Positions 1-5,281 of a stretch of DNA of 6,060 nt are shown piece by piece. The position numbers and the translations under genes were made by a program. This stretch comes from Acidobacteriota bacterium (GTDB lineage: Bacteria > Acidobacteriota > Terriglobia > Terriglobales > Acidobacteriaceae): contig QIAR01000448.1 of NCBI GenBank assembly GCA_003225595.1, positions 1 through 6,060 on the forward strand, written 5' to 3'. The notes under the pieces were generated by a model. That model ran no database searches, was not told the origin of the DNA, and worked only from the letters and a program-made list of their open reading frames with translations. Within the stretch, counting starts at the first letter, position 1; the number at the start of each line of letters is the position of its first letter.

Positions 1-766
1 GGGTCCTTGGCGAGCACCTTGGCGGCAGCCGCGCGCACCGGCGAGGAATCATTTTTATGGATCGCCTTAAATGCCCGCCATCCCATGCCGGCAAACGGAA
101 TAAAGCCGATCCCTCCTGAATTCCCAGTTCAGCCATTTTCTTCTGATCCTTGAGAACCGTCGTCTGCGAGGCGATCACTCCCTTCCCGCCTTTCCGCTCG
201 CCAGTCAGTACTTCGTAGTAGACCTCGTAGCCGGAATCATCCTTGAGTGCAATCAGTGCGTGTGCGGCAGCGATAGCCACCGAAGGGTCTTGGTCATCGG
301 CCGCCTCTCTGAGCTTGGCAATGCTCGCCTTGGAATGCATTGTACCCAGAGCTGCGGCAGCGGAAGACCGCACTTCCGGCTTCTCGTCAGTAAGGGCCTT
401 TTCTGCCATCTCTCGTGCTCGGGTATTTTTCGGGAGCAAGCCTAATACGCCGACTGCGGTAGCACGGACGCTGGTTTTGTCGCCGGTACACGCCGTGTGC
501 AGGAGTTGCCAGGCTTCCTCCGTCGGCGTTTGCGGCAGTTTGGGCGCGGGTTTGTGTGCAGGACCACTCCTTTGTTCTGGCGTTGCCGGTAGTTGCTGCT
601 CAGACTTTTGATTTTCGGGAGGCGTCCGGCTCGAATTTGCCGGTTGCTGCCGAGCAGGCGCATTCGTCTGTCGCGCTACCAGTGGATTGGAGGACTCCTG
701 GGAAAAAAGCAGGCACGATGCAATGAATACGAATATCGTGACTCTAGGTAGGACTGCGGTTGGCAT
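1..766 (-). CDS. Secreted HEAT-repeat protein, partial at left edge and probably frameshifted
   Basis: The reading frame opens at an ATG at 766 and stays open to the window edge. Residues 1-22 (MPTAVLPRVTIFVFIASCLL...) are a signal peptide. Residues 25-85 are a Pro/Gln/Ala/Ser-rich linker. From about residue 86 come helical HEAT-type repeats: DKTSVRATAVGVLGLL (96-111), EKPEVRSSAAAALGTM (128-143) and DPSVAIAAAHALIALKDD (160-177). HEAT repeats form a protein-binding solenoid; a periplasmic scaffold role is inferred. After residue 219 (...MAELGIQEG) the same frame turns into non-repeat sequence. The next frame reads IGFIPFAGMGWRAFKAIHKN and then SSPVRAAAAKVLAKDP, a proper continuation with another HEAT helix. 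One base therefore seems lost in the G-run near 110-116, by mutation or sequencing error. The gene lies 46 bases downstream of the 813-1661 gene on the same strand, so co-transcription is likely. Its own ribosome binding site is weak. Family assignment is firm; the partner is unknown. Confidence 0.82.
   Translation of the reverse strand, partial: MPTAVLPRVTIFVFIASCLLFSQESSNPLVARQTNAPARQQPANSSRTPPENQKSEQQLPATPEQRSGPAHKPAPKLPQTPTEEAWQLLHTACTGDKTSVRATAVGVLGLLPKNTRAREMAEKALTDEKPEVRSSAAAALGTMHSKASIAKLREAADDQDPSVAIAAAHALIALKDDSGYEVYYEVLTGERKGGKGVIASQTTVLKDQKKMAELGIQEGSALFRLPAWDGGHLRRSIKMIPRRCARLPPRCSPRT
108..117 (-). other. Putative one-base frameshift site in the HEAT-repeat gene
   Basis: The minus strand reads CAG GAG GGA TCG GC here. 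Restoring one G (GAG GGG ATC GGC) joins ...MAELGIQEG directly to IGFIPFAGMGWRAFKAIHK, which continues into a HEAT-like helix up to the window edge. The deletion falls in a short purine run, a usual place for slippage or a base-calling error. The sequence alone cannot tell which. Confidence 0.7.
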
Positions 767-812
767 TATGGCTAACGGCCTCGAAGATTTCGTGCAAGGT
801 GCTCGTGCCGAC

Positions 813-1661
813 CTATTGATTCGCTGCCGCAATGACTTGCTTTGTCAACATATCTGCGGCTTCGGAAAGCGTCAGACTGTCGGGCACCGTCCGGAAATCA
901 CTACGATGCTCCTTTTCTTGCACGGCAATTGTTTTGAAGAAGAGCGCCTTGCCTTTCATATCCACTTCCATGACGGTGAGCTCCCATCGGGTGGGCAAGA
1001 GCTCGGTCTGTTCGACATTGAAATGACCGCCCTTCTCCAGATGCCCCAGTAACCCACCTGCGAACTTCACATCCGCAATGAGCTGGCCTCGGAGACGCAC
1101 GAGTCTTCGCTGTGTTTCATGTACCCACATCTCGCCTTCCATTTCATGGAAAACACGAGCCTCGCGTGAGGACGGCTGGAAATTCGGGTTGGGTTTATAA
1201 CTCAGTTCGATTAGATTCCCTTCCCGCCCTGCGTAACTAAAGGTAAAAGCATTGGGAATCATCTGGAAAAATGCCTTGCATTGCTCCGCGTCTTTTCTCT
1301 TCGTTTGTTCGAGTCTCTGTTGCTCCTGTGGATTTCTCACTAGGCTTTCGATTCTCTTGTTCTCTTGTTGTTGCTCGTTGGCCGTCAGCGGCCGGCCGTC
1401 AAGTGCAACCAGTCGGTCGAGTGAACCCTGCCCGGTCTGCACAACTTCTTTGGCCTTCTTCTTACCTTGTTCGTCTCTGTCCACGTGGTACATCCAACGA
1501 CTATGATTTGCATCTTGCGACTTGAGTTCGTTTGCAACCACCGCGCGTGCCAAGTCGTTGGCCGATGTCCCGCGGTCAACAGAATCGGACTGAGAAAACG
1601 CTGTAGCTGCGGGCAGAAGAGCGATCAGCACAGTAATGGCGCATCTTCCAACAAAAAGCAT
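813..1661 (-). CDS. Conserved exported protein of unknown function (acidobacterial type)
   Basis: This encodes 282 residues from the ATG at 1661. I chose that start because AGGAGAGG lies 7 bases before it and a signal peptide follows immediately (MLFVGRCAITVLIALLPAATAFSQ). A longer in-frame form to 1703 would put a charged stretch before the signal. Residues 45-130 are charged and Gln/Lys/Glu-rich (SRWMYHVDRDEQGKKKAKEV, then a probable helix NEQQQENKRIESLV). Residues 137-260 look like beta-strands: FTFSYAGREGNLIELSYKPN, EGEMWVHETQRRLVRLRG (175-192), GGLLGHLEKGGHFNVEQ and RWELTVMEVDMKGKALFF. The second half resembles the open beta half-barrel of LolA/LppX-like periplasmic proteins, but that is inference from strand pattern only. 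I recognise similar hypothetical proteins from Acidobacteria; none has a function I know of. It is the first gene of a probable two-gene unit with the HEAT-repeat gene and is divergent from the zinc-ribbon/OmpA genes. Confidence 0.87.
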   Translation of the reverse strand: MLFVGRCAITVLIALLPAATAFSQSDSVDRGTSANDLARAVVANELKSQDANHSRWMYHVDRDEQGKKKAKEVVQTGQGSLDRLVALDGRPLTANEQQQENKRIESLVRNPQEQQRLEQTKRKDAEQCKAFFQMIPNAFTFSYAGREGNLIELSYKPNPNFQPSSREARVFHEMEGEMWVHETQRRLVRLRGQLIADVKFAGGLLGHLEKGGHFNVEQTELLPTRWELTVMEVDMKGKALFFKTIAVQEKEHRSDFRTVPDSLTLSEAADMLTKQVIAAANQ

Positions 1662-1668
1662 GAGTTTG

Positions 1669-1676
1669 CCTCTCCT
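1669..1676 (-). promoter_or_regulatory. Ribosome binding site that fixes the start at 1661
   Basis: The minus strand reads AGGAGAGG, then 7 bases, then ATG at 1661-1659. No comparable site precedes the upstream in-frame start at 1703, so the 282-residue product is preferred. Confidence 0.75.
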
Positions 1677-1840
1677 GCATTTCCGGTGGGGTTCGCTTAG
1701 CATGACTCCCCCGGGCCTTGTTCAGCTGTCCTGAGAGCACGAGCCGTGCCATCAACTCGCAACCTGCATTTTGTGCTGGGTAAGCGGCTGACCGGTCGAG
1801 GTACTGGAAGTTTTTGGGAGAGTACCGAGAAATTCCGCGC

Positions 1841-1856
1841 TACAGCAAATGCTGTA
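1841..1856. promoter_or_regulatory. Perfect 16-bp dyad, candidate operator
   Basis: TACAGCA, two bases, TGCTGTA: both 7-base arms match exactly as inverted repeats. It lies in the divergent intergenic region, 180 bases from the minus-strand start and 314 bases from the plus-strand start. The geometry suits a dimeric helix-turn-helix regulator. It is not a classical LexA box, because the CTGT and ACAG halves are in the opposite order. No cognate regulator can be named. Confidence 0.4.
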
Positions 1857-1951
1857 TTTCCTCGGGCGAGCTGAAGGGAACTCTCCTGATGAGAGAAGGG
1901 GAAGGACCGATACAGGGCTTCAAGTCTCTATCCGCTGCGAATGCGAGAAAC

Positions 1952-1975
1952 GGGTCTCATATCGCTAGGGTCTCA
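1952..1975. repeat. Direct repeat of GGGTCTCA, 16-base period
   Basis: GGGTCTCA occurs at 1952-1959 and again at 1968-1975, start to start 16 bases. Paired direct repeats upstream of genes can be activator sites, but two short copies can also arise by chance. Confidence 0.3.
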
Positions 1976-1982
1976 CTCGGCA

Positions 1983-2009
1983 ACCCAATGAACGAGTAGC
2001 CTATTGGGT
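1983..2009. repeat. Small inverted repeat ACCCAAT/ATTGGGT
   Basis: A 7-bp perfect stem (1983-1989 with 2003-2009) encloses a 13-base loop. There is no T-run on either side, so it is not an obvious intrinsic terminator. It may be a protein-binding site or chance. Confidence 0.3.
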
Positions 2010-2156
2010 GCTGGCAGTGTCGCACGCGGGCGTCACCTTGCGTAGTTGTGCAGCGACCTACCCTGGCAGCGAGCAGTTCTGCGTGGGGCTGTTCAACAAG
2101 CTCATGTACTCTGGTACGCGACGTGCACATACCTGAACGGGCGACTTAACCGAAGT

Positions 2157-2162
2157 GGGAGG
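2157..2162 (+). promoter_or_regulatory. Ribosome binding site of the zinc-ribbon miniprotein
   Basis: GGGAGG stands 7 bases before the ATG at 2170, a near-ideal Shine-Dalgarno match and spacing. It is a main reason to accept this very short gene. Confidence 0.65.
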
Positions 2163-2169
2163 CGAGATT

Positions 2170-2280
2170 ATGACGTACGTAATGACCAAACCTTGCCCAA
2201 TCTGCGCACAGCAACTAACCAAGCACAAGCCTACCGATACAGTGCGGTGCGCGTGCGGTAAACATGTTTGGCAGGGATAA
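2170..2280 (+). CDS. 36-residue zinc-ribbon-like miniprotein
   Basis: The ATG at 2170 opens a 36-residue frame ending in TAA at 2280. It contains CPIC (residues 9-12) and CACG (27-30), that is Cys-x2-Cys, 14 residues, Cys-x-Cys, with His19 and His32 as further possible ligands. Two closely spaced cysteine pairs are typical of small zinc ribbons, although the second pair is Cys-x-Cys and not Cys-x2-Cys. The C-terminus KHVWQG is short and polar. There is no signal peptide, so it should stay in the cytoplasm. A strong ribosome binding site (GGGAGG) precedes it, and the OmpA gene starts 48 bases after its stop without a visible terminator, so the two may share a transcript. The next in-frame ATG (residue 5) is a possible alternative start. 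Zinc binding is inferred from cysteine spacing; nucleic-acid or protein binding is only a guess. Confidence 0.6.
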   Translation: MTYVMTKPCPICAQQLTKHKPTDTVRCACGKHVWQG

Positions 2281-2313
2281 CACGAGCCCCCGCCCGTTGG
2301 GACAAAAGAAGAA

Positions 2314-2321
2314 GGAAGAGG
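2314..2321 (+). promoter_or_regulatory. Ribosome binding site of the OmpA-family gene
   Basis: A purine-rich GGAAGAGG ends 7 bases before the ATG at 2329 and supports that start, which leads directly into a signal peptide. Confidence 0.65.
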
Positions 2322-2328
2322 TCAACCT

Positions 2329-3939
2329 ATGAGCAGGAAACTGACACTGATTCTTTCTATCGTGACTCTTTTGATCCTAGGAGTCACCGGTGTCGCGCGA
2401 CAGGGTCAAGTCGAACCCATGGAGAAGAGGCCTCTCTTTAACGTCAAGGTGGTCTCGCGGACGACCAAAGCAGTAAATTACCGGCACCGTGGTGGTTCTA
2501 CCAAGGTGGATCTCGAGGGGACAGAGCTCATGCCGGAAGCCAGGGGCGAAGCCAGAGTAGAAAGTAAGACCGGCCGCTTGGAAATCAATGCCAAGCTAGA
2601 GCGCATGCAACCGGCCAACAAGTTCGGGCTGGAGTACCTGACCTATGTATTGTGGGCGATTACACCAGAAGGCCGGGCGAATAACCTGGGTGAGATCGTT
2701 CTCAACGAGGGCCGGAGCGAGCTGCACGCCACAACCGATCTACAGGCGTTCGGCTTGATTGTCACTGCAGAACCCTATTTCGCGGTCACACAGCCCAGCG
2801 AGCTAGTGGTAGCCCAAAACATCATTCGCCCAGACACGAAAGGGAGAGTCGAGGCGATTGATGTGAAATATGAACTCTTGCCGCGGGGGCTGTATGCCTC
2901 GCAGGTGGAGCCGATACGTGACGCGGTGTACGGAATTGACACCAAAGCTCCGCTGGACCTTTTTGAAGCCCGTAACGCTGTCAGGATTGCGCGAGCAGCA
3001 GGAGCTGAGCAATACGCATCGTCCACCTTCGCCAAAGCCCAGCAGTTGCTGAACCAGGCCGAGGACTACTATCGCCGGAAGCAAGGACCAAAGCCTATTG
3101 GAACCGTGGCGCGGGAAGCGGCACAGACCGCCGAAGAAGCCCGAGTAATGACTTTGAAGCGACAGCAGGAGGAAAAAGCCGAGCAGGAGCGTGCCGCTGC
3201 CGCAGAGCGCGAAGCGAAAGCCAAGGCAGAAGCAGAAGCACGCACCACCCAAGCAAAGCAGGCGGAAGCGGAACGCGCCGAGGCAGCGCAGCGAGAGGCT
3301 CGGGCCCAAGCCGCAGCACAACAGGCCCAAGCCGCAGCACAGGCCGAAGCCCAGCAACGGCAGCAGGCGGAAGCGGAACGGGCAGCGGCCCAGCAGGCAA
3401 GAACGGAAGCAGAGCAAGCCAAACAGCAGGCACAGTCAGCGGCTCAGCAGGCGGAGCAGGCACGTCAGCAGGCGGAAAATGAAAAGGCCCAGCTGCGTGC
3501 TCGCTTACTGCAGCAATTGAACAATGTTTTACAGACCAAGGATACGGCACGCGGTCTTATAGCCACGATGCCCGACGTCTTGTTCGCTACTGGCAGTGCA
3601 ACACTGAAGCCCGCAGCACGCGAGCGGTTGGCCAAAGTGGCCGGTATCCTGCTCTCCTACCCCGACATCCGGCTTGAGATCGACGGCCACACAGACAATG
3701 TCGGCAGCGAGACTTACAACGAGAAGCTTTCGGAGCGGCGTGCGGAATCCGTCCGCACGTTCCTGGCCCAGCAAGGTGTGGCCCAGTCGATGACTACACG
3801 CGGTTTTGGACCTACTGAGCCGATCGCCTCTAACGCCACTCCGGCGGGGAGGCAGCAGAATCGCCGAGTCGAGCTAATCGTATCAGGGGACGTGATTGGA
3901 GCGGCGATAAGCAATTCCACAGGGGCGACTCCCAAGTAA
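2329..3939 (+). CDS. OmpA-family peptidoglycan-binding envelope protein with long coiled coil
   Basis: 536 residues. Residues 1-24 are a signal peptide (MSRKLTLILSIVTLLILGVT...). Residues 35-190 form an N-terminal domain (PLFNVKVVSRTTKAVNYRHR; YLTYVLWAITPEGR; FGLIVTAEPYFAVTQPSELV) that I know from acidobacterial OmpA proteins and that looks like a beta-sandwich. Residues 208-275 resemble DUF4398 (DLFEARNAVRIARAAGAEQY; FAKAQQLLNQAEDYY). Residues 275-400 are an Ala/Gln/Glu/Arg-rich coiled coil with seven-residue periodicity, as in TolA-like spacers. Residues 410-520 are the C-terminal OmpA domain: VLFATGSATLKPAARERL, DGHTDNVGS (452-460), NEKLSERRAESV and NRRVEL. Asp456 and Arg471 sit 15 apart, matching the Asp/Arg pair that grips diaminopimelate in E. 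coli OmpA, so binding to peptidoglycan is expected. I infer that it links the outer envelope to the cell wall, with the coiled coil spanning the periplasm. It has no beta-barrel and no lipobox, so how it attaches at the membrane side is unclear. Confidence 0.95.
   Translation: MSRKLTLILSIVTLLILGVTGVARQGQVEPMEKRPLFNVKVVSRTTKAVNYRHRGGSTKVDLEGTELMPEARGEARVESKTGRLEINAKLERMQPANKFGLEYLTYVLWAITPEGRANNLGEIVLNEGRSELHATTDLQAFGLIVTAEPYFAVTQPSELVVAQNIIRPDTKGRVEAIDVKYELLPRGLYASQVEPIRDAVYGIDTKAPLDLFEARNAVRIARAAGAEQYASSTFAKAQQLLNQAEDYYRRKQGPKPIGTVAREAAQTAEEARVMTLKRQQEEKAEQERAAAAEREAKAKAEAEARTTQAKQAEAERAEAAQREARAQAAAQQAQAAAQAEAQQRQQAEAERAAAQQARTEAEQAKQQAQSAAQQAEQARQQAENEKAQLRARLLQQLNNVLQTKDTARGLIATMPDVLFATGSATLKPAARERLAKVAGILLSYPDIRLEIDGHTDNVGSETYNEKLSERRAESVRTFLAQQGVAQSMTTRGFGPTEPIASNATPAGRQQNRRVELIVSGDVIGAAISNSTGATPK
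3257..3380 (+). repeat. Internal heptad-phased DNA repeats in the coiled coil
   Basis: An 18-base unit (GGCCCAAGCCGCAGCACA) occurs at 3303-3320 and 3324-3341, period 21 bases or one heptad. A 19-base unit (AGCAGGCGGAAGCGGAACG) occurs at 3257-3275 and 3362-3380, 105 bases apart or exactly five heptads. Exact DNA identity, not only protein similarity, indicates recent in-frame duplication. The coiled-coil length can therefore probably vary between strains. Confidence 0.75.
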
Positions 3940-3984
3940 GACTTTCGAGGCTGCAGACAAAAGGATGATAGTTTGGCTGTGCAG

Positions 3985-4038
3985 AAAGTGGTAGACCTTG
4001 CTAGTCGGCAAACGAACCAAAAGCAAATCTACCATTTT
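3985..4038 (+). repeat. 11-bp inverted repeat after the OmpA gene, possible RNA structure
   Basis: AAAGTGGTAGA (3985-3995) pairs with TCTACCATTTT (4028-4038): ten Watson-Crick pairs and one G-T pair. The 32-base loop itself holds a small TTGC/GCAA stem (3998-4001 with 4008-4011). It lies 45 bases after the OmpA stop. The loop is long for an intrinsic terminator and the T-run is only four bases, so a terminator, mRNA 3' structure or binding site are all possible. Confidence 0.35.
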
Positions 4039-4278
4039 GTATATAGTGCTCGGCATTTTCCTGGCTGTGCTGGTGTGCGTTTTTCTCGCGGCCAGGAGCC
4101 ATACACATACTCTTCCGAGGCTGCCGCTCGAGGGAAGCCCGCGAACGAAAGCAAGAAGCTCATTGAAAAGCACATCAGCTTTGTTTTTGTGCGCGAGAAG
4201 CTGAAGGACAGCTATTTCAGCACCGAGAATGCGAGGTTCGGTGGGTCCACTTCAAAAACTTCATCGTCGTCCAAATGA
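3998..4278 (+). pseudogene. Remnant of a small membrane-anchored protein (tentative)
   Basis: A frame from a TTG at 3998 begins with a basic stretch (VGKRTKSKS) followed by one clear transmembrane helix (TILYIVLGIFLAVLVCVFLA, about 4028-4090), the layout of a single-pass protein with its N-terminus in the cytoplasm. The same frame then becomes arginine/serine-rich and stops at 4204. A second frame over 4110-4278 reads more like a soluble domain (KPANESKKLIEKHISFVFVR). A third reads VRWVHFKNFIVVQMTDL and stops just after, near 4288. I read this as a gene broken by one or more frameshifts, but no family is recognised. The alternative is chance coding potential in a spacer. There is no convincing start codon or ribosome binding site. 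Confidence 0.3.
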
Positions 4279-4308
4279 CGGACCTGTAAGATCATTCCAT
4301 CGGCACCG

Positions 4309-4737
4309 ATGCGCTATCCTGTTCTGTGTGAACCAGAGTCGCTATCCAGAACCGCAACAAAATCAGCAGAACGTCCGCCGAGAGCCCCTGTAGACCGCGG
4401 CATCATGCTCTCGAACGGATTCGCGCCGGCCGAGTTGAGGGCTGCGCCGTTCGCTACTGCGCTGGTCAGAAATTTACAGGCAAAGCCGCTGCTCTCTTCC
4501 ATCATGACTGCCGTCATTGAGCGGAGCAGATGGAAGTACCGCATGGCACGTGCCTACCGCGTGTTGCTCACGGAAGCGGGTCACCTCTGTCAAGTTTTCT
4601 ACCTGGTAGCCACCGCACTCGGTCTGGCACCCTTCTGTACCATGGCGCTCGCAGATTCAGTGATCGAACAGGACCTTAGGTTGGATGCTATCAACGAGTC
4701 GGTGCTCTATGTGGCGGGCGTAGGGTTACCTCAGTGA
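4309..4737 (+). pseudogene. C-terminal remnant of a SagB-type nitroreductase-fold dehydrogenase
   Basis: The frame from 4309 gives 142 residues. From about residue 42 it matches the C-terminal half of SagB-type dehydrogenases: SSIMTAVIERSRWKYRMARA (63-81), then YRVLLTEAGHLCQVFYLVAT (83-102), GLAPFCTMALADSVIEQDL and ESVLYVAGVG (130-139). SagB-type enzymes are FMN-dependent and oxidise azolines to azoles in peptide natural products, and related members stand alone. The N-terminal half, which carries the arginine-rich FMN-binding start and the glycine-rich SGGxxP region, is missing. Residues 1-40 do not look like the family, and the other two frames upstream do not supply it. In place of the family's usual LGIDG there is LRLDAIN. 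No ribosome binding site is visible. I conclude it is a truncated, non-functional fragment. No peptide, cyclodehydratase or other azole gene is nearby. Confidence 0.72.
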
Positions 4738-5020
4738 ATAACCGACCTCAATAAAGGCGAAGAGCGCATCTTCAGCACATTGTCGGCGGCTTTACCCGCC
4801 GTCTGGGCGTGAACGCCACAAGCGTTATTCCCCAGCATGCCGCCCAAAGGTGTAATGATCATGGGTTGCAGGATCCGCACCCCAAGTCAACGTGTAGGGC
4901 TTAGCAGCATTGCGCAGAGTGTCGCAGATTGTCGGCTGCACGTAGGCGAGATTCAGGCGGATTATGTTAAAGTCGCCGATTTTTCGAAGAAGATTGCCAG
5001 CGCTAATGACCCAGCGCTGT
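4738..5020. other. Spacer between two gene remnants
   Basis: Nothing recognisable is coded here. It contains a GC-rich hairpin at 4784-4801 and a 5-bp dyad GGCGT/ACGCC at 4806-4817. An open plus-strand frame from 4837 runs through into the receptor remnant but its first 80 residues match nothing I know. It could hold badly decayed parts of the same receptor. Confidence 0.45.
4784..4801 (+). terminator. Weak GC-rich hairpin after the SagB-type remnant
   Basis: CGGCGG (4784-4789), six-base loop CTTTAC, CCGCCG (4796-4801): a perfect 6-bp GC stem 46 bases after the stop at 4737. No T-run follows, so a terminator role is uncertain. It could be what is left of the terminator of the former gene. 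Confidence 0.25.
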
Positions 5021-5235
5021 CGCGGGAGCTTCGGCACCGAGCTTGGCAACGTTGGAAGAAACATATTGCGCGACCAGGTCAGAGCAACGTGAATCTCTCG
5101 GTCGCTAAGCGCTTCCCCATAAGCGAATCCGAGAATGCAGAGTTCCATGCCGACGTTTTCAATGTATTCAATAACCCGAACAAGAACAAACCCATCAGCG
5201 ACATTCGCACGGGGCAGTGTTGTCAGGTGTTTTGA
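5021..5235 (+). pseudogene. C-terminal remnant of an Oar-like TonB-dependent receptor, frameshifted
   Basis: Acidobacterial TonB-dependent receptors with an N-terminal carboxypeptidase-regulatory domain end in a typical pattern: FGNxGRNxLRGPG, then a strand with DxSxxKxFxI, then FRxxFFNxFNxxNFxxP. Here one frame reads RGSFGTELGNVGRNILR (about 5021-5071). The next frame carries on with PGQSNVNLSVAKRFPI and EFHADVFNVFNNPN (about 5074-5185). Adding one base near 5072 restores LRGPGQSN, so a one-base loss is likely. After PISDI the family's last beta-strand (usually about 20-30 residues ending in an aromatic residue) is absent; the frame ends with RTGQCCQVF. The other 800-1000 residues expected of such a receptor are not in the window. 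It is a dead fragment. An intact receptor of this kind would sit in the outer membrane and import large substrates. Confidence 0.72.
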
Positions 5236-5281
5236 CTGGGAAGGTGGCATTCCGAGCATCCCGCGCGTCGAACACGGAAAC

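Larger units (their letters stand above)
1662..2169. other. Divergent intergenic region with dyads and direct repeats, no convincing gene
   Basis: About 500 bases separate the minus-strand gene starting at 1661 from the plus-strand gene starting at 2170, so promoters for both directions should lie here. I could not place a confident -35/-10 pair on either strand. It holds a perfect dyad at 1841-1856, two copies of GGGTCTCA at 1952-1959 and 1968-1975, a 7-bp hairpin at 1983-2009 and a looser inverted pair GGTACT/AGTACC at 1800-1805 and 1821-1826. Short open frames at 1814-1999 and 2046-2261 lack good ribosome binding sites and recognisable protein, and I do not accept them. Confidence 0.6.

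Noticed and set aside
243..611. Plus-strand open frame over the HEAT-repeat gene
   Set aside because: Its Ala/Ser/Cys-rich composition mirrors the HEAT repeats on the other strand; the minus strand has the signal peptide and repeat pattern.
442..663. Minus-strand frame beginning MRLLGSNRQIRAG
   Set aside because: This is a different minus-strand frame overlapping the HEAT-repeat gene; it is Arg-rich without motifs, and the signal-peptide frame starting at 766 runs through the same bases.
1841..1856. LexA/SOS box interpretation of the palindrome
   Set aside because: The proteobacterial box has CTGT first and ACAG last; here the halves are in the reverse order and only two bases separate the arms.
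1814..2261. Two short plus-strand open frames (1814-1999 and 2046-2261) in the divergent region
   Set aside because: Neither has a good ribosome binding site or recognisable sequence, and the second overlaps the better supported zinc-ribbon frame.
2803..3550. Long minus-strand open frames antisense to the OmpA coiled coil (2803-3417, 3069-3422, 3095-3550)
   Set aside because: They are leucine-, cysteine-, serine- or proline-rich mirror images of the Ala/Gln/Glu repeat codons, with no ribosome binding site or family signal; the plus-strand OmpA gene explains the region fully.
4825..5259. 144-residue minus-strand open frame
   Set aside because: It is antisense to the TonB-dependent receptor remnant, whose signature is clear on the plus strand. 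No motif or good start is seen on the minus side, although the segment TLTWGADPATHDHYTFG looked protein-like at first.
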